Positions 31,988 to 44,100 of a DNA stretch of 64,000 nucleotides are shown here, piece after piece. The translations under genes and the position numbers were made by a program. The stretch is from contig CM076269.1 in the NCBI GenBank assembly GCA_038380795.1, positions 4,712,001 to 4,776,000 on the forward strand. The letters run 5' to 3'. The notes below the pieces were generated by a model. It did no database searches and was not told the origin of the DNA. It was given only the letters and a program-made list of their open reading frames with translations. Position 1 is the first letter of the stretch. The number at the start of each line of letters is the position of its first letter. This DNA comes from Pyrocephalus nanus. Lineage: Eukaryota; Chordata; Aves; Passeriformes; Tyrannidae.

Positions 31988-32092
31988 ATGTCCGCGCCCG
32001 CGCGCCCCGCGCGCAGGTGCCCGCGGCCGCCGCGCCGCGCCGGGAGCGCCGCCCGCCCCGCCATGGGCGCCCGGCCCGGCCGCCGCCGCTGA
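31988..32092 (+). other. MAST2 upstream ORF, 34 codons
   Basis: The ATG at 31988 and a second, strong-context ATG at 32063 (GCCATGG) share the frame of MAST2 but stop at TGA 32090-32092, 48 bases before the MAST2 ATG. The peptide is Arg/Pro/Ala-rich and unrecognised. It could reduce MAST2 translation if the leader includes it. Confidence 0.5.
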
Positions 32093-32140
32093 GCGGGAGC
32101 GGCAGCAGCAGCAGGAGAAGGAGAAGGAGAAGCCGCCGAG

Positions 32141-32314
32141 ATGAGGAAGGGCCGCTCTCGGGGGGACAAAGCGGCGCCGCCGCCGCCGCCGGCGCGGAGG
32201 GAGCCCGGCCGGGCGGTGTCCGGCAGCGCGGCGGAGCGCAGAGCCGCCCTGCTGGGGGGCGGCGGCGGCAGGAAGGAGCCGGAGGACTCCCGGGCCGCGG
32301 GGGCGCCGGAGCGG
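32141..32314 (+). CDS. MAST2: MAST2 coding exon 1
   Basis: 174 bases, 58 codons, phase 0 end at donor CGG|GTAAAG. It begins GCCGCCGAGATGAGG, a good start context. Composition is extreme: a run of six Pro codons from (CCG)n at about 32176-32190 and a run of Gly codons near 32257-32271. The predicted product is basic and low-complexity. Its match to mammalian MAST2 is in spacing and composition more than in exact residues. Confidence 0.88.
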
Positions 32315-35300
32315 GTAAAGCCGGGACGCGGGGCGGGGGTCGCGTTGTTATGGAGACGCGCCCCGCGTGGCGGGGCCGCTGTCCCGGGCCGGGCCGGGCC
32401 GGCATCCCGGCGGGGGAGCGGCGGCGGGGCGGGAGCGGCGGCATCCCCCGGGCATCCTCGCCCGCCGCTCCCGCAGGTAGGAGCCCCCGGGAGCGGGGAG
32501 GGGTGGCGGCCGTGCCGTGTCGGTGCTGCCGGCGTGGCGGGAGCGAGCGGTGCGGGAGCCGCGGTGCGCCCGGGAAGGAGCGAGGGAGGATGCGGTGAAA
32601 TCGAGCCTCTCTTTCGTGCTTGCTGGTATGAACAATTACAGAATACATCCTTCTAGTAACCCTCCGTAGGTCACTCCTAAACGCGACCATAATTGTGATG
32701 CGTTTTCCAGCATTTTTTACGTCTCAGTTCCAGGAGTGGTTTATTTAGGAAACGTACCATAACCTTTCCAGGTACTTGAAAATGAGTAGGCTTGTTACGT
32801 GGGAGAGGGTGTAAGTTCAATATAACCTCTTTTGTGTTTCATCCCCCCGAAAAATAGGATCCACTGATTGCTGCTTAGGGTTATAGCTGTAAGAAACTGA
32901 AGACATGATGCTAAACGAAAGTTTAGGATCATCAGCACTTTGTTTTGGTGTGTTTTGACATTCTCAGTTTTACAAGTGAGAAAAACGGGGGATGACACTT
33001 AGCAGTTTAAAAATGTAGGTGATGATTAATGCTATTTTTTTTTATTTGAGGAGTAGGAGGAGGTGTCACAAGTATGAAGATTCCCAGGATTCAGTAATTC
33101 ATTGCTTTGCTTTGCCGTATTTTGGACAAAAGTGAAAAACGAAGTTCTTTGTCAAAAAGGTGTCTTAAGTTTACGTTGTTGCACAGGTTCATGCTATTTT
33201 AAAAATAATTTCTTAGTTTTTTTCTTTTTCTAGGAAAGCTGCATTACATTGCCTTCAGTTATAGGAGACTTGTATTTTGTCTTTGAGTAGTATTTCTCTT
33301 GGATGTCTCTTGACTATATATTTTTCAGACTGGGCCCTGGAAGAAGAGAGCTCTCTTATTTTATTCTCTAGTGCCTTGTTAATCCAGGTGGTTGATAGAT
33401 GCTGCTCCTTATGATGTTTATCCCTTCCTAATACAATTGAAGAATGCTGAGATCCTTATTCAGGAAAAAGAAAATAAATCTGAAATCAGAAGAGGTGACT
33501 TAGTACCTTCCCAACTGTCCATTAAAGGAAGAAATGTGTAGAGTTTTATTGCTAAATGCAATTTAGCTATTGCTAAATTCAGTAACAAGGTGTTTGTTGT
33601 GCTGTTTTGACATATTGTTTATGACACTGACATGGAAATTGAAGGAAATTAATTATTTCCATTTTTGGTAGTTGTGAACTAACCCTGCAAGTCGTGCATG
33701 CAGAACATGCTATGTATCTTGCAACGTCCTGAACACTTGGGAAGCTTCACCAAAACAACATCGACACATGCAAAGCAGGGAAGGCTTCAAATTCAGAAAT
33801 GCCACTTTTTGAGATGCACGAGGCTTTTTAGTAGGAGATGGTGCCAGTTTGTTTTCAGCTTGGGTGCTCTGACTAGGACCTGATGTGACTTGTAGGAGCA
33901 AACCTTTCCATGCTGGCAGGTATTTGGTGTGATGGAGTCTTCGAGGAGTTTTTCAGCTGAAGTTAAGAAGGCTTCTACTCATCCTGTCTGAGATGCCTTC
34001 CAACCTTTAAGGGGAACCCCTCATCCCCTCTCCCCTTTTGTCTTTAATTTGGTGTTTTGCAAACGTGGTAAGCAACTGGAAATAAATGGATATGTTGGAC
34101 AAATGTAATAAACAGGACAAACTCACAATGTTTCTGTCTTTAATATCAATAATACAGTAATTAATATCAATAATACAGTATTTCTTTAAACATCCATAGT
34201 TGATAGTGAGCTGTGGTAAAAAGGGCCTTCTGAGATGCAAAAGGCAGCGTGATACTCCATTTCCACTGATCCAGCTTGTAGCTTGACAACTATTTCCTTT
34301 GGGGCCACTTCTGATTTAAGTAGCCCAGTTGTTTCCAAGCCTGTAACATGCCCTCAGCTGTGCCAGTGCCACAGTGTGCACAGCTGCAGGGAACACTCAG
34401 AATTAAATTCACATTTCTTTGTTTGCCGTGCGTTTGCACAAGTTTGTGGTTGGGAGAGGCTAAGCTACTCCAGTGTCGGGGGGAAAAAAAAATCCTTATC
34501 AAACTGTGACTGCAGCAGTTAATCACTGAGCTTTAGGTCTTTGAAAATCTGCTCCTTTGCTGTGCTTTGCTTATAGTTCCGACGCACATAACGATTGATG
34601 TTTTCATTTATTTTATGAGTTACATAAAGATGTAAAAATGACTGTACTCAGTCACATTAAAGATCCCCTCTCACCCAGTATCCTGCCACTCCCAGCTGCC
34701 AAAAGCAGATGCTTGGAGAAGAGTATAGTGTGTGTTGAGGAAATGCCTCTCCCAGCCTCCAGTAATTTGTGGCTCCCAGGTTTCCGGAACTAGAGGTGAT
34801 ATTTGTTTTTAGAGCCCCCAGTGTGTTTTTTCTTCTGTGAATCTGTCCAATCAGTATTTGAAGCCGTGTATGCTTGGAGCATCCACAACATCCTGTGGCC
34901 GAGTTGCAAGGCTTAAACACATTTTGTGTGGAAAAAAACACTTATTTTTGTTTGTTTTTAAACTTTCTGCCCGCTTGGTTTCATGCCTTGTTTGTTATTT
35001 CTTGTGTTGGAAGAGGCAGTGAAAAAGAGAATCCGTGTTATTCAGCGTGGCTTGTGGGTTGATGACTTTTTCTTTCATTTGCCATTTGTTTGTGACTTTT
35101 CCAGAGATGTTTTAGAAAGAAGTGGCTCCATTCCTTTCACTGCCCTTGCTGTGTTCTTTGCATCTCCTGCTGGTGTGTTCCTGATTGGAGACAGTGATGC
35201 AGGACTTGGAGGAACAGGGCTGAGGTACAATAGGCAGGACTGGCTACAGCATTTCAGGGTATGCCACCCTGTAAACTTACACAGTATATTAGGTTTTTAT

Positions 35301-38072
35301 TCTTTAATCTTCTGCCTGCTCTTTCTTGATGATCTGTAAGCACTGAGTCAGCACTTCTGTGGAACTGTGATAATTCCACAATCACTCTTTCAAGAGGTAA
35401 TAACTAGTTCAGAATTTGTCATTGTGTACGTAAATTTAGGGTTTTATAAATACTGTTCCCCACTTCCTATTTATCTGCATTTAATCTTATTGGATACTTT
35501 CCAGCCCACTTGAAGAGTATCATTAAGGTCTTCTTCAGACCTTTGGCCATCATTTTTGCAACCTTGAATAACTTTAAGCATTGTCAGCAAACTCTGTCAA
35601 GTGTTAAGCCTCATTGCTAGATTTTGCTTTAAAATATGCAAGGTGTTGATCCAAGAAAAGATCCTCATGAGGCTCCACTGGTGATCCTTCTTTTTTTGGG
35701 GCAAAAGGCCCACCGTTCCAACTTATTTCCTGTTAATCAGTTATTAATTAGTGATTGAATTGTCCTTCTTACCTTGTGACAGTTCAGTTTCTCTGAGCGT
35801 CTTTGTCAAACACATCCCACTTGGATTTCTGCAAAAGATCAGCTTTAATCACCGGGTGTTTGCTGACTGTGTTGAAGGAGAAAAATGGGAAGTTGAGGTG
35901 AAAGTGATGGTTTCTTCTGAATGTCACTCACCCTCATCCAGGGACACATCTCAAGCATTAGGCTGTTTCCATTTCACGCTCACATAACGAGTTTGAGACA
36001 CTGTGATATTTATAGTGAAAGACTTCACGTGGATCATGGTCAGTATTTGTCAGGTGGGCTTTTATTTGCAGTTTTGTACTTCAGGTGGGAGGCGAAGTTC
36101 CCATAGAAAGGAGTCTTCACTTTCTAGAAGAGGTGACTGTAGGGGGTTATGCTGGAAGTATCCATGGCTGTGGTAGGTTTGGAGGGGGTAGGTAGAGGGA
36201 ACAGTTGCTGTTTGCTGTTATCAAGTGAGGACTCAGGCTTTAAATGAGGTAGATCTTCATGCAAGAGGCAGTGCATGTATTTTTAATTTTTTTTTTCCCA
36301 AAGGATGTAATAGATGCAAAAATCATTCAGAGGAGGAGTGAAGATAATTAAATAGGCAGATGGAATCCACCTGAGGAAAACACCTGAAATTAACTACCAA
36401 TTAGGAGAACGCTGGCATGGGGCAAATGCATGTTGCTTCCCTTTCCTTGTCTCTAGGGAATGTCTTTGCTATTTTTACAAGTTTTTTGCATGAGTGGGTG
36501 TTAACCTGTCCCTAACAAATCTAAATCCTATCTTCCTCTGAGAGCAGGGAGAGAATAAACAGGTACAAGGAGAGCTGAAGTATAGTGACAGGTCTGGGGG
36601 GGTGAAGGTTGAGAATCATAAGAGTAAAAATAGAGAATATTGAGCACTGAGTATCCCTGAATGGCATTTCCTGCTCTAAAGGCATGCAGGGAGCTCATCA
36701 GGGCTACCCTGGGGTGCCTTGCTCAGAGATGTGACAAGGTGGGGGAACAGAATCAGACCTCGTGCTTGTCAGCATTTTCCCCTCCTCTTGCTATGGATGG
36801 CCAGGAAAGGATTTATGAGTAGCTTCCATGTGGTTTTGTTGGGTAATAAGAGGTGAAGGGGAAAACAGTAGCAGAATCTCAACAAGCAGTGTAAGGGGCT
36901 GGTGGAGGGACTGCAAGTTGTAGAGGCAGGATTTTGGGTTGGATGGACCATTTGTTTTGTGTAGAATTTAACTCAGCTGCTGATGCTGCTTAAGAGCTGG
37001 ACTGAAATATTGGTAAACCTGGAGGCTCCTCTGCTTCATGTCTGTTTGTTGGATGGGAAATGATGCCACCAGACTATCTCCAGCCGTAAATTTTGATGTG
37101 CCTGAAGAAGGGAGATCTTTTGTGTTCCCCAGATAGCACATTGAGGAATTTTTTTGCACTGGATAGAAAGTATTTCCCGAGCTTTGAACAAGGTAACTCA
37201 CTGACCAACAATCAAATCATTTAACAATTACAGTCCCGTGGAACTGTCGTGCTACAAATTTCCTGAGAGTAGCAGAAGTATTCCTTTTTCTCCACCTGAC
37301 TTTGAAACTTTGTAGATCTCTTTGTCCCCCACACCAAAATGTGTTACTGAGGTTAAGCAGCCTCATTTCCCCACGGGTGCAGTTGGTGGAGCTTTCGTGA
37401 AAAATAAATTGAAACATCTCTCTTAGGAATTGATCTTATCTCAGCCTTAGATCGTGGTGTGTCTGTCACCTCTTCTGAAAGCTCTGCCAATGTTTAATTA
37501 TTCCCGCAGTTAGAAAACCAAACGGCTTCTCATTTCAACACGTGTTTTGTCTGATGTCCAACTTTCAGCTGTGGAATATGCCTATGCTAGCACAGGCATT
37601 AAAAATCCCCTACTATCTGATCTCTTTTCCATGTAGAAGTATTGGAAATGAAAAAGCAAGCTGTGCTTGGAACAGAAGACACGGAGTTCTTTTGCTCCTA
37701 GAACTTTGTGCTTTCCCCTCCTGATTGCTCTTGGAGTGTGTACCAAAAATAGGTATTCTGGCAGCAACCTGCAATAGTGTGATCACAGACAGGGTGGCTT
37801 CTACACTCATGTTTGATACTTGTCTTTTTACAATTTCGGGGATTGCATTACCACACTTGGGTGTGTCATATGAGAGAGGGTTTTGTAACATTATGCATTA
37901 TGTGGATATTTCTACTCCATGTATGAATAAAATAATGCAAATCGGTCCAAAACTACTTGTAAGCAATAGGTTAGAAAGCTTATTCCACCTTTCAAGTTCT
38001 CATTTTATTTTATTTTTTTTAATTCTTGGAAGGAATAGCAAAGGATCTTTTCCACTGACTTCTCACCCTGTT

Positions 38073-38108
<36 letters not shown>

Positions 38109-41100
38109 GAAAGCAGTCAATGACCAGCAGGGAGAAACTGGCCAAAACCCCAGCGTGCTACTCAGATTTATTTTGTCTCCACAGCTGCAAAGAAGCTGTT
38201 ACCATGCTTTCCTTGCTGCGTGGCAAGCCTGGAAACTGAAGAGACCTTTCTTTTTTCCTAATCAGAGCTTCTGTGCTTCAAGTATAATAAAACACTTTTT
38301 GTTTTTTTTTCTCTCTAGGTGCCATCAGTGCTAGTAAAGACAGAACCACTGGTGTGATGAGCCCTGTGTGTAAACTGCAGAACAGTTTGGTGTTCTTTGG
38401 TTATTTCTACTCTGAGTCTTCCCTTCTGTTCGATAGGTGAAGAGAAAAGCTTTTTTATTTCAGTTGGCACTTTGCTTCTGAGTTTTCTCCACAGCTCTTG
38501 TCTCTCAGGTTGCTGAACTGAGCTGTGTTGCAGCTCCCCAGCCATGGACCCTGAGTCCTGCAACGCTCAAAGCTGTTTCTTGTAACTTCATACCAAAACC
38601 TACAAGCTGGGATGAAACTTAATAGGAAGAAGATGGAAGTTAATTTTCAAAATTCAAGCAAATAAACAGGATCAAATAGATTAGCAGTGCTAGCAGTGCA
38701 GATGGCATTTGCAATCAAGTGTAGGTTTTGCTATTCACGTTCCAGATTCCATAAAAGCAAGTATGGATTAATCATAGTCAAATACATTCTGTAAACATCC
38801 TTGCCCCTTCTTATCAAGGGAGAGATGGAGGGCTGCTGAGTTCTAGAAGATCAGGAAATATCTGTTCACACAGATGCTTCTGGCTACCCCTTCTGGGACA
38901 GGGCTGTTGTTGTTGAGGGCTGATTTTAGGGTAATTGTGTCCTGTGCCTGTTTTGGCAGGGGAGCTAAAGCAACATCTGACTTCTTCATTAGCCTCAGTT
39001 TTGTCTCTCTGTATCCTGATGGGGCAGCAGTGGCTCCTGGCAACCTGTTCCTCTGAGTTCAGTTGTTTGTTCCTGCTATGAACAAAGAAATATGGGGGGA
39101 CTGAAAAAGTGACTGAGGGGAAGAGTCATCCAAAAGCAGGCAAAGGGGAATAGAGTCAAGTGATCAATTCTGCAATGTGCTTATTAGATAATAACAGAAT
39201 TGAGCCAAAAGATTAATCGAGAAGCAGACAAAAGGGCCATAGAGTCAAGTGACTGATTCTGCAATGGGCTTGTTAGATAAGAGCAAAGTGGCACCAAAAG
39301 GCTGTTGGCACTTCTCTGGCCTAGAACAGAATAGAAACATCTCTCTAAGTTGAACATTATTGGGCAAAACTCTTTTGTGTAAATCAATAAGTAGGTAGGC
39401 ATTGCATCAACAGCTTAGATGATTCAATTCGCCCGTGTGAGATTTCGATTTCCTGTCACAAGTGAAGAGGAAGAGCAAATATTGTGTATTAGTCACATAA
39501 ATTTCATATCTTGCATATTAGAATAGCTAAGCAGGCAGTGGAGAGACACAGTGCACTGCAGTTCTTGCCCAGGAGCAGCACAGAAGTGAAAGAGCCAAGA
39601 GAAGTCTTCTGTCAGCTTTGGTGCTTGTAAGAAGTGCAGTGGGTTATTGTAGATATGATAATAGGGATTAATTTAAAATAAAAGTTTGTGGTTTTTTTTG
39701 TTTTTTTTTTAAATCTTCTTTAATTCTTATTCATGGATACTGAGTAGCTGAAGCCAAGGAAGCAGTGAAGAGTACCTGGTTAGTGAGCTGTTTGAGACTA
39801 AAACAAAATGCTTCATCACTCAGCAAGACCTTGCTCCTCAAAAACCACAACAGATAAATGGACAGGTCACAGAGTCTCAGTGATTTCATTTCCACATCAA
39901 ATAATGGTGTGCTGTGGTTAGTGTATTTTTGTAGTGATGTAGTACTATTTGAAGCCTGGTGAAAATGCTGCTCTTTGGAGAAAGGAGCTGAGTCCATGGA
40001 CACTCAAAAAAATCTACCTTTTTATACCTGTTTTAGGTGAGGAAAATACACTTTTTTTTTTTCTTTTTTAATTTTGAGTTTATTTTATCCAACTTAAAGC
40101 GTAGGTCCCACAAACCCTAAATCTAGCAGTCTGTCAGAAATTATTTTCTAGTGTTCTGTTATAAATACACATTACAGTGCAGTGAGGAAAGAGGATTCAA
40201 GACTGAAAACTTAGCGATAATTTGAAAATTTAGCTGTCTAGCCTGTCCCTTTTTTGCTATCTGAAATTGCTCTAGTGTTAATGGAGGTCTGTTATGTACA
40301 TGGAAAATAGGATGGTGCTGTGTTTCTTTCCAGAAAAAAAATCATAATCTTTGCTATTGGAACTCCATCACAAGTATTTTCACTTTCTGTTACACATCTA
40401 GTAAATACTTTAATGATAAAACATGTTCCAGAACCTTTTAGTTGGCCTGGATTTTCATAAATGTAAAAGCGAGACGCCACTTCAAAACATTCCATTTACC
40501 TTTTTCAGATTTCCAGAAGCAGATGGCACTGTTGAGGTTGGACTGTGGGGAGTGTAAGAATTTTTGAAATGCAATTTCTGATTCATTTTCAGTCCACACA
40601 TGTTTTTATCTGTCTGTATGGGGAGATTTTCTCTAGTGTTTTTTATTCCGTGGTGTGACAAGTAGTCCACCATAAACATTTTCAGCACTATTGAAGCCAA
40701 AATAAGTTCTTTAATTAATTGAATGACACTTGGATAATTTTTTTTTTCTTGGCCTTTACTGCATCATGCTGTATTCTGAAACTCTTGTTGTAGGTGCTTG
40801 ACATCTCAGCTAATTCTGCTGATGGTAAAAATACTCAGCAATGGTCAGAATAAGAAGCACTTCAGGGCACTTCTGGAGTGCAGATTCCATGAGCTGCACC
40901 TTGTCCAATCAATCCATCCAAGGCAGATTTCCAGTAAAACTTTTGCTTGTAGGAGGCTCAATCTGCTACCCCTGACTTCTTGCAGTGACTCTGAGCTGTC
41001 TTGTGTGGAAATCAGCTCAGTATACATTTATCCAAGTAGCAGGTTCTGTAGGTCCTGCCATCCCTGTTGTTTTTTTTTTTCCCTTATTGGATTGGATGGA

Positions 41101-44100
41101 AGAGTTCACAGAGCAGATTGTCTTTGGTGACAGAAGAGGAAGTACAGAGAGGTTACAGTGGTAAACAAATGCTGGCCTGAAGCAAAGGGAAAGCTGCTTT
41201 GCTAAAGACTAAATTATGTGTGCAGTTAAGACTCAAATTTGAGATGCTTTGTTGGTTTTTCTTAATCCAACCAAACAAAAACAAAGTGCAAAAGGTACAT
41301 CCACTGAGGAGTGAGGGGAATTCAGTGCTGTGTGTTGGATGAAAACTTCAGAAAACATTGGAGCTGCATTTCAGGAAGCTTGAAAACTTTTACTAAACGT
41401 AGTACTTGTCAGACTGATTAACTGGTGCTCAAGCATGTTCTCCTTTCATCCTCTGAAAATACAGCTGTCATGCTTGGAGCTCAACAAGAATGATTAAAAA
41501 AAACCCCTAGTTTTCTAATATATTGCTTTTCCAATATGCCTTTCTGGTGCTTTGTGTAATCAGAACTTGGTGCTGCTGCTTATGCATTCTGTCTTCATCA
41601 CTCTCAGGGTCATGCACGTGTAGAAGGATTGGTGGATGCCCCATCCCTGGAATTGTTCAAGGTCAGGTTGGATGGGGCTCTGAGCAACCTGATTTAGTTA
41701 AAGATGTTCCTGCCCATGGCAGGGGGGTGGGATGAGATGATCTTTAAAGGTCCCTTCCAACCCAAACCATTCCATGATTCTATTATTTCGAGTTATTCCA
41801 GGTATTAAACTCGGGGTTTGCACTGAAGAGCATCCAGCTCACAAACATCAAATTGCATTTCCCTCCACTCTTTCTTAAAATCCAATTTGTCATTACAAAG
41901 CAAGTACACAAAGGGACAAAACTGCATAGAAATCTTTGTCCTTTATGTGGCTTTCAGAGAATCCAACTTGACCAATGCAAGCAGAGTGGTAAACTCTAGG
42001 AAAGGCACAACTGGAAGAGAGTGTGTAATGGAAATTTGTGGTATTACTTGGGGAAAAAATGCACTGATAGGTAGTGAAATAATTCATGTCTTGCCTTGGT
42101 TTTTTTTAATGTTTGTTCTGTTAATCTGGTAGCTGCATGTCATCTGTTCACTGAGGACAAGCTGAGAGGACCAGGAGCAGTTCTTCTTATGATTGCATCT
42201 TTTGTCCAGTTTTATTGTAAAGAAGCTTCTGTAATGCCTCAGAGCAAGGAAATGTCATCTCAAAAATGGAATAACTAGTAATTTTAGTAATTGAAACGGG
42301 TTTATTAGTAGCTAAAAATCACACCATTCAATCTTTAGTCTATTTACAGGCACTTTATTATCATAAAAATAATATTTCAAGATGGAGCCTTAGGAAAAGG
42401 CCTTTAAAAGGAAATGAGGTGGTCAGAACTGATGTCAAGTGTTCTGGACAGCACCAGTTCAGAGAACAAATGAATAAATTATAATCACTGTTTTAGAACA
42501 AGCTTATAAATGAGTCATGTGGTTACTGCAGTGACTGTAGGCATTTAGATGTCTAAACATTGAGGCATAGATGGATGCAGTGACGTATTAGCAGTAACTG
42601 TGTCCTTCTCTTTTATTAATTGACCTAAATTGGACCTGTGCAACGTGAAGATGGCAAAAATACACGATGCCTGAAAGTGAAATTATGCATTTCAGCGAGT
42701 TACTCGTATTTTCTTTGACATTTGCATTTATCCCCAGTTTTTGGGACAGAGGAGGATCTGTTTACAGAGTTGATTTGCCAGTTTAGCAGACACTTGAGCA
42801 GAAGTGTCTGCTGACTCTTTCAGTTTGAGCTCAAGGCACGGTGGTGTTCAGAAACCCAACAGTTGGGCATTGTTTTTGTTCTCAGGCACAAGGGAAGAAA
42901 TGCATGTCTTGCCCTTGTAAAAAAAAAAAAAAAATTGGCTTTTATTTCTTTGTGATGGAATTGTGTTATGGTGCTCGGTGCAGAGAAGGTTTTGTGCCCG
43001 ATTATAGAGTCTCCATTTCTTTGTACAGCCACTGATAAGGATTGTGAATTAGTTTATCTTTGCTGTTCAATGGGATTTCTGTTAAGGAAAGCCAAGGACT
43101 GAGCAGTTGTTGAGTTTCCAAAGATTGACTTGATTTTGTTCGGCTCTAAAGCTGTTGGTAGTTTTATTTACAGTTTTATAATAAACAATATTTTTTTCTG
43201 GTCTATATATGCAGATCTGCTATGGAGTTTGAGTGAAAATTTGTTCTCAGGGAAACTTCACTTAATTGCTTCTTTTTTTGTGCTCTGAATCGATCTGCAT
43301 ATCTCATTTGTGGTAGGAAGCCAGAAGGTTGCAAATGGCTCATGGAAACAAAAATATTGATGCCAAAGGATTGGAACTTTCCCTCTCACAAACAAAACTA
43401 AATATTTATTTTTTTTTTTTTTCCCCATGCTGCAAATGAAGGTCTTTCAGTACTACTGCTATTCAGGTCATACATAAAAGCATCCTGGGCAGAAAAATTC
43501 ATGTGGATCAAGCAGATCCCTGTAGTGCTTTCTGGTTTCATACCTTGTGAAATGAGTGCCATTCAAGTGAGCTTCAAAAATCACAAGGGAGTCTTAAAAT
43601 TATATTATGTGTCAGTAAGTAATCAATAAATGCCCAATTAGAAAAGCCCCTTGAAGTCACCTGAGTATTCTCCAGCAAAGTGGAGTTACCTTTTTGTTTT
43701 CTTTGTAGGAACAGCAGTTGGGCAGGGATTTCTTTCTCCCAGCCCCCTTAGTCTTGTGATGGTTTTTAAGGGCTCTATCTCACAGTGGACCAATAGAGAC
43801 TTTAATTTGGGGTTGTACTTCAAACTTAATGATTCTTAACGTTTTCCTTTGGAAAGTGCCCTTTTCAGAACAAGATTAGAATTCCACGTTATGAGGCAAT
43901 AAGTAATTTTTATACAGTATGCAAATTTTAATATACTCTTATTGTTCACTTGCCAAACTTGTATTTTCAGCTAGTATTTTAATTGTAAATACATTTTATT
44001 TGTGCCTTAGACATAGGAAATTCTACATTGTTTTGGGTTGAGAGTCATATGGTAATGCAGATAACTTCTCAGTTTTTGAAATTTGACCTGGAGATTCCGA

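Larger units (their letters stand above)
31660..32600 (+). promoter_or_regulatory. MAST2: CpG island: MAST2 promoter, 5' leader and exon 1
   Basis: GC content and CpG density rise sharply from about 31660 and fall after about 32600. The island includes the leader, coding exon 1 and the start of intron 1. There is no TATA box, and several GC boxes (GGGGCGGGGC at 31939, minus-strand equivalents nearby) are present. The leader just before the ATG holds four CAG/GCA units and three GGAGAA units. The transcription start is not determinable. Confidence 0.75.

Noticed and set aside
31890..32690. 266-residue minus-strand ORF over the MAST2 island
   Set aside because: It is an Arg/Pro/Ala-rich shadow of the GC-rich island and antisense to MAST2 exon 1.
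38076..38107. 32-base poly-T as a retrocopy tail
   Set aside because: No AATAAA at the right distance on the minus strand; it looks like a simple homopolymer.
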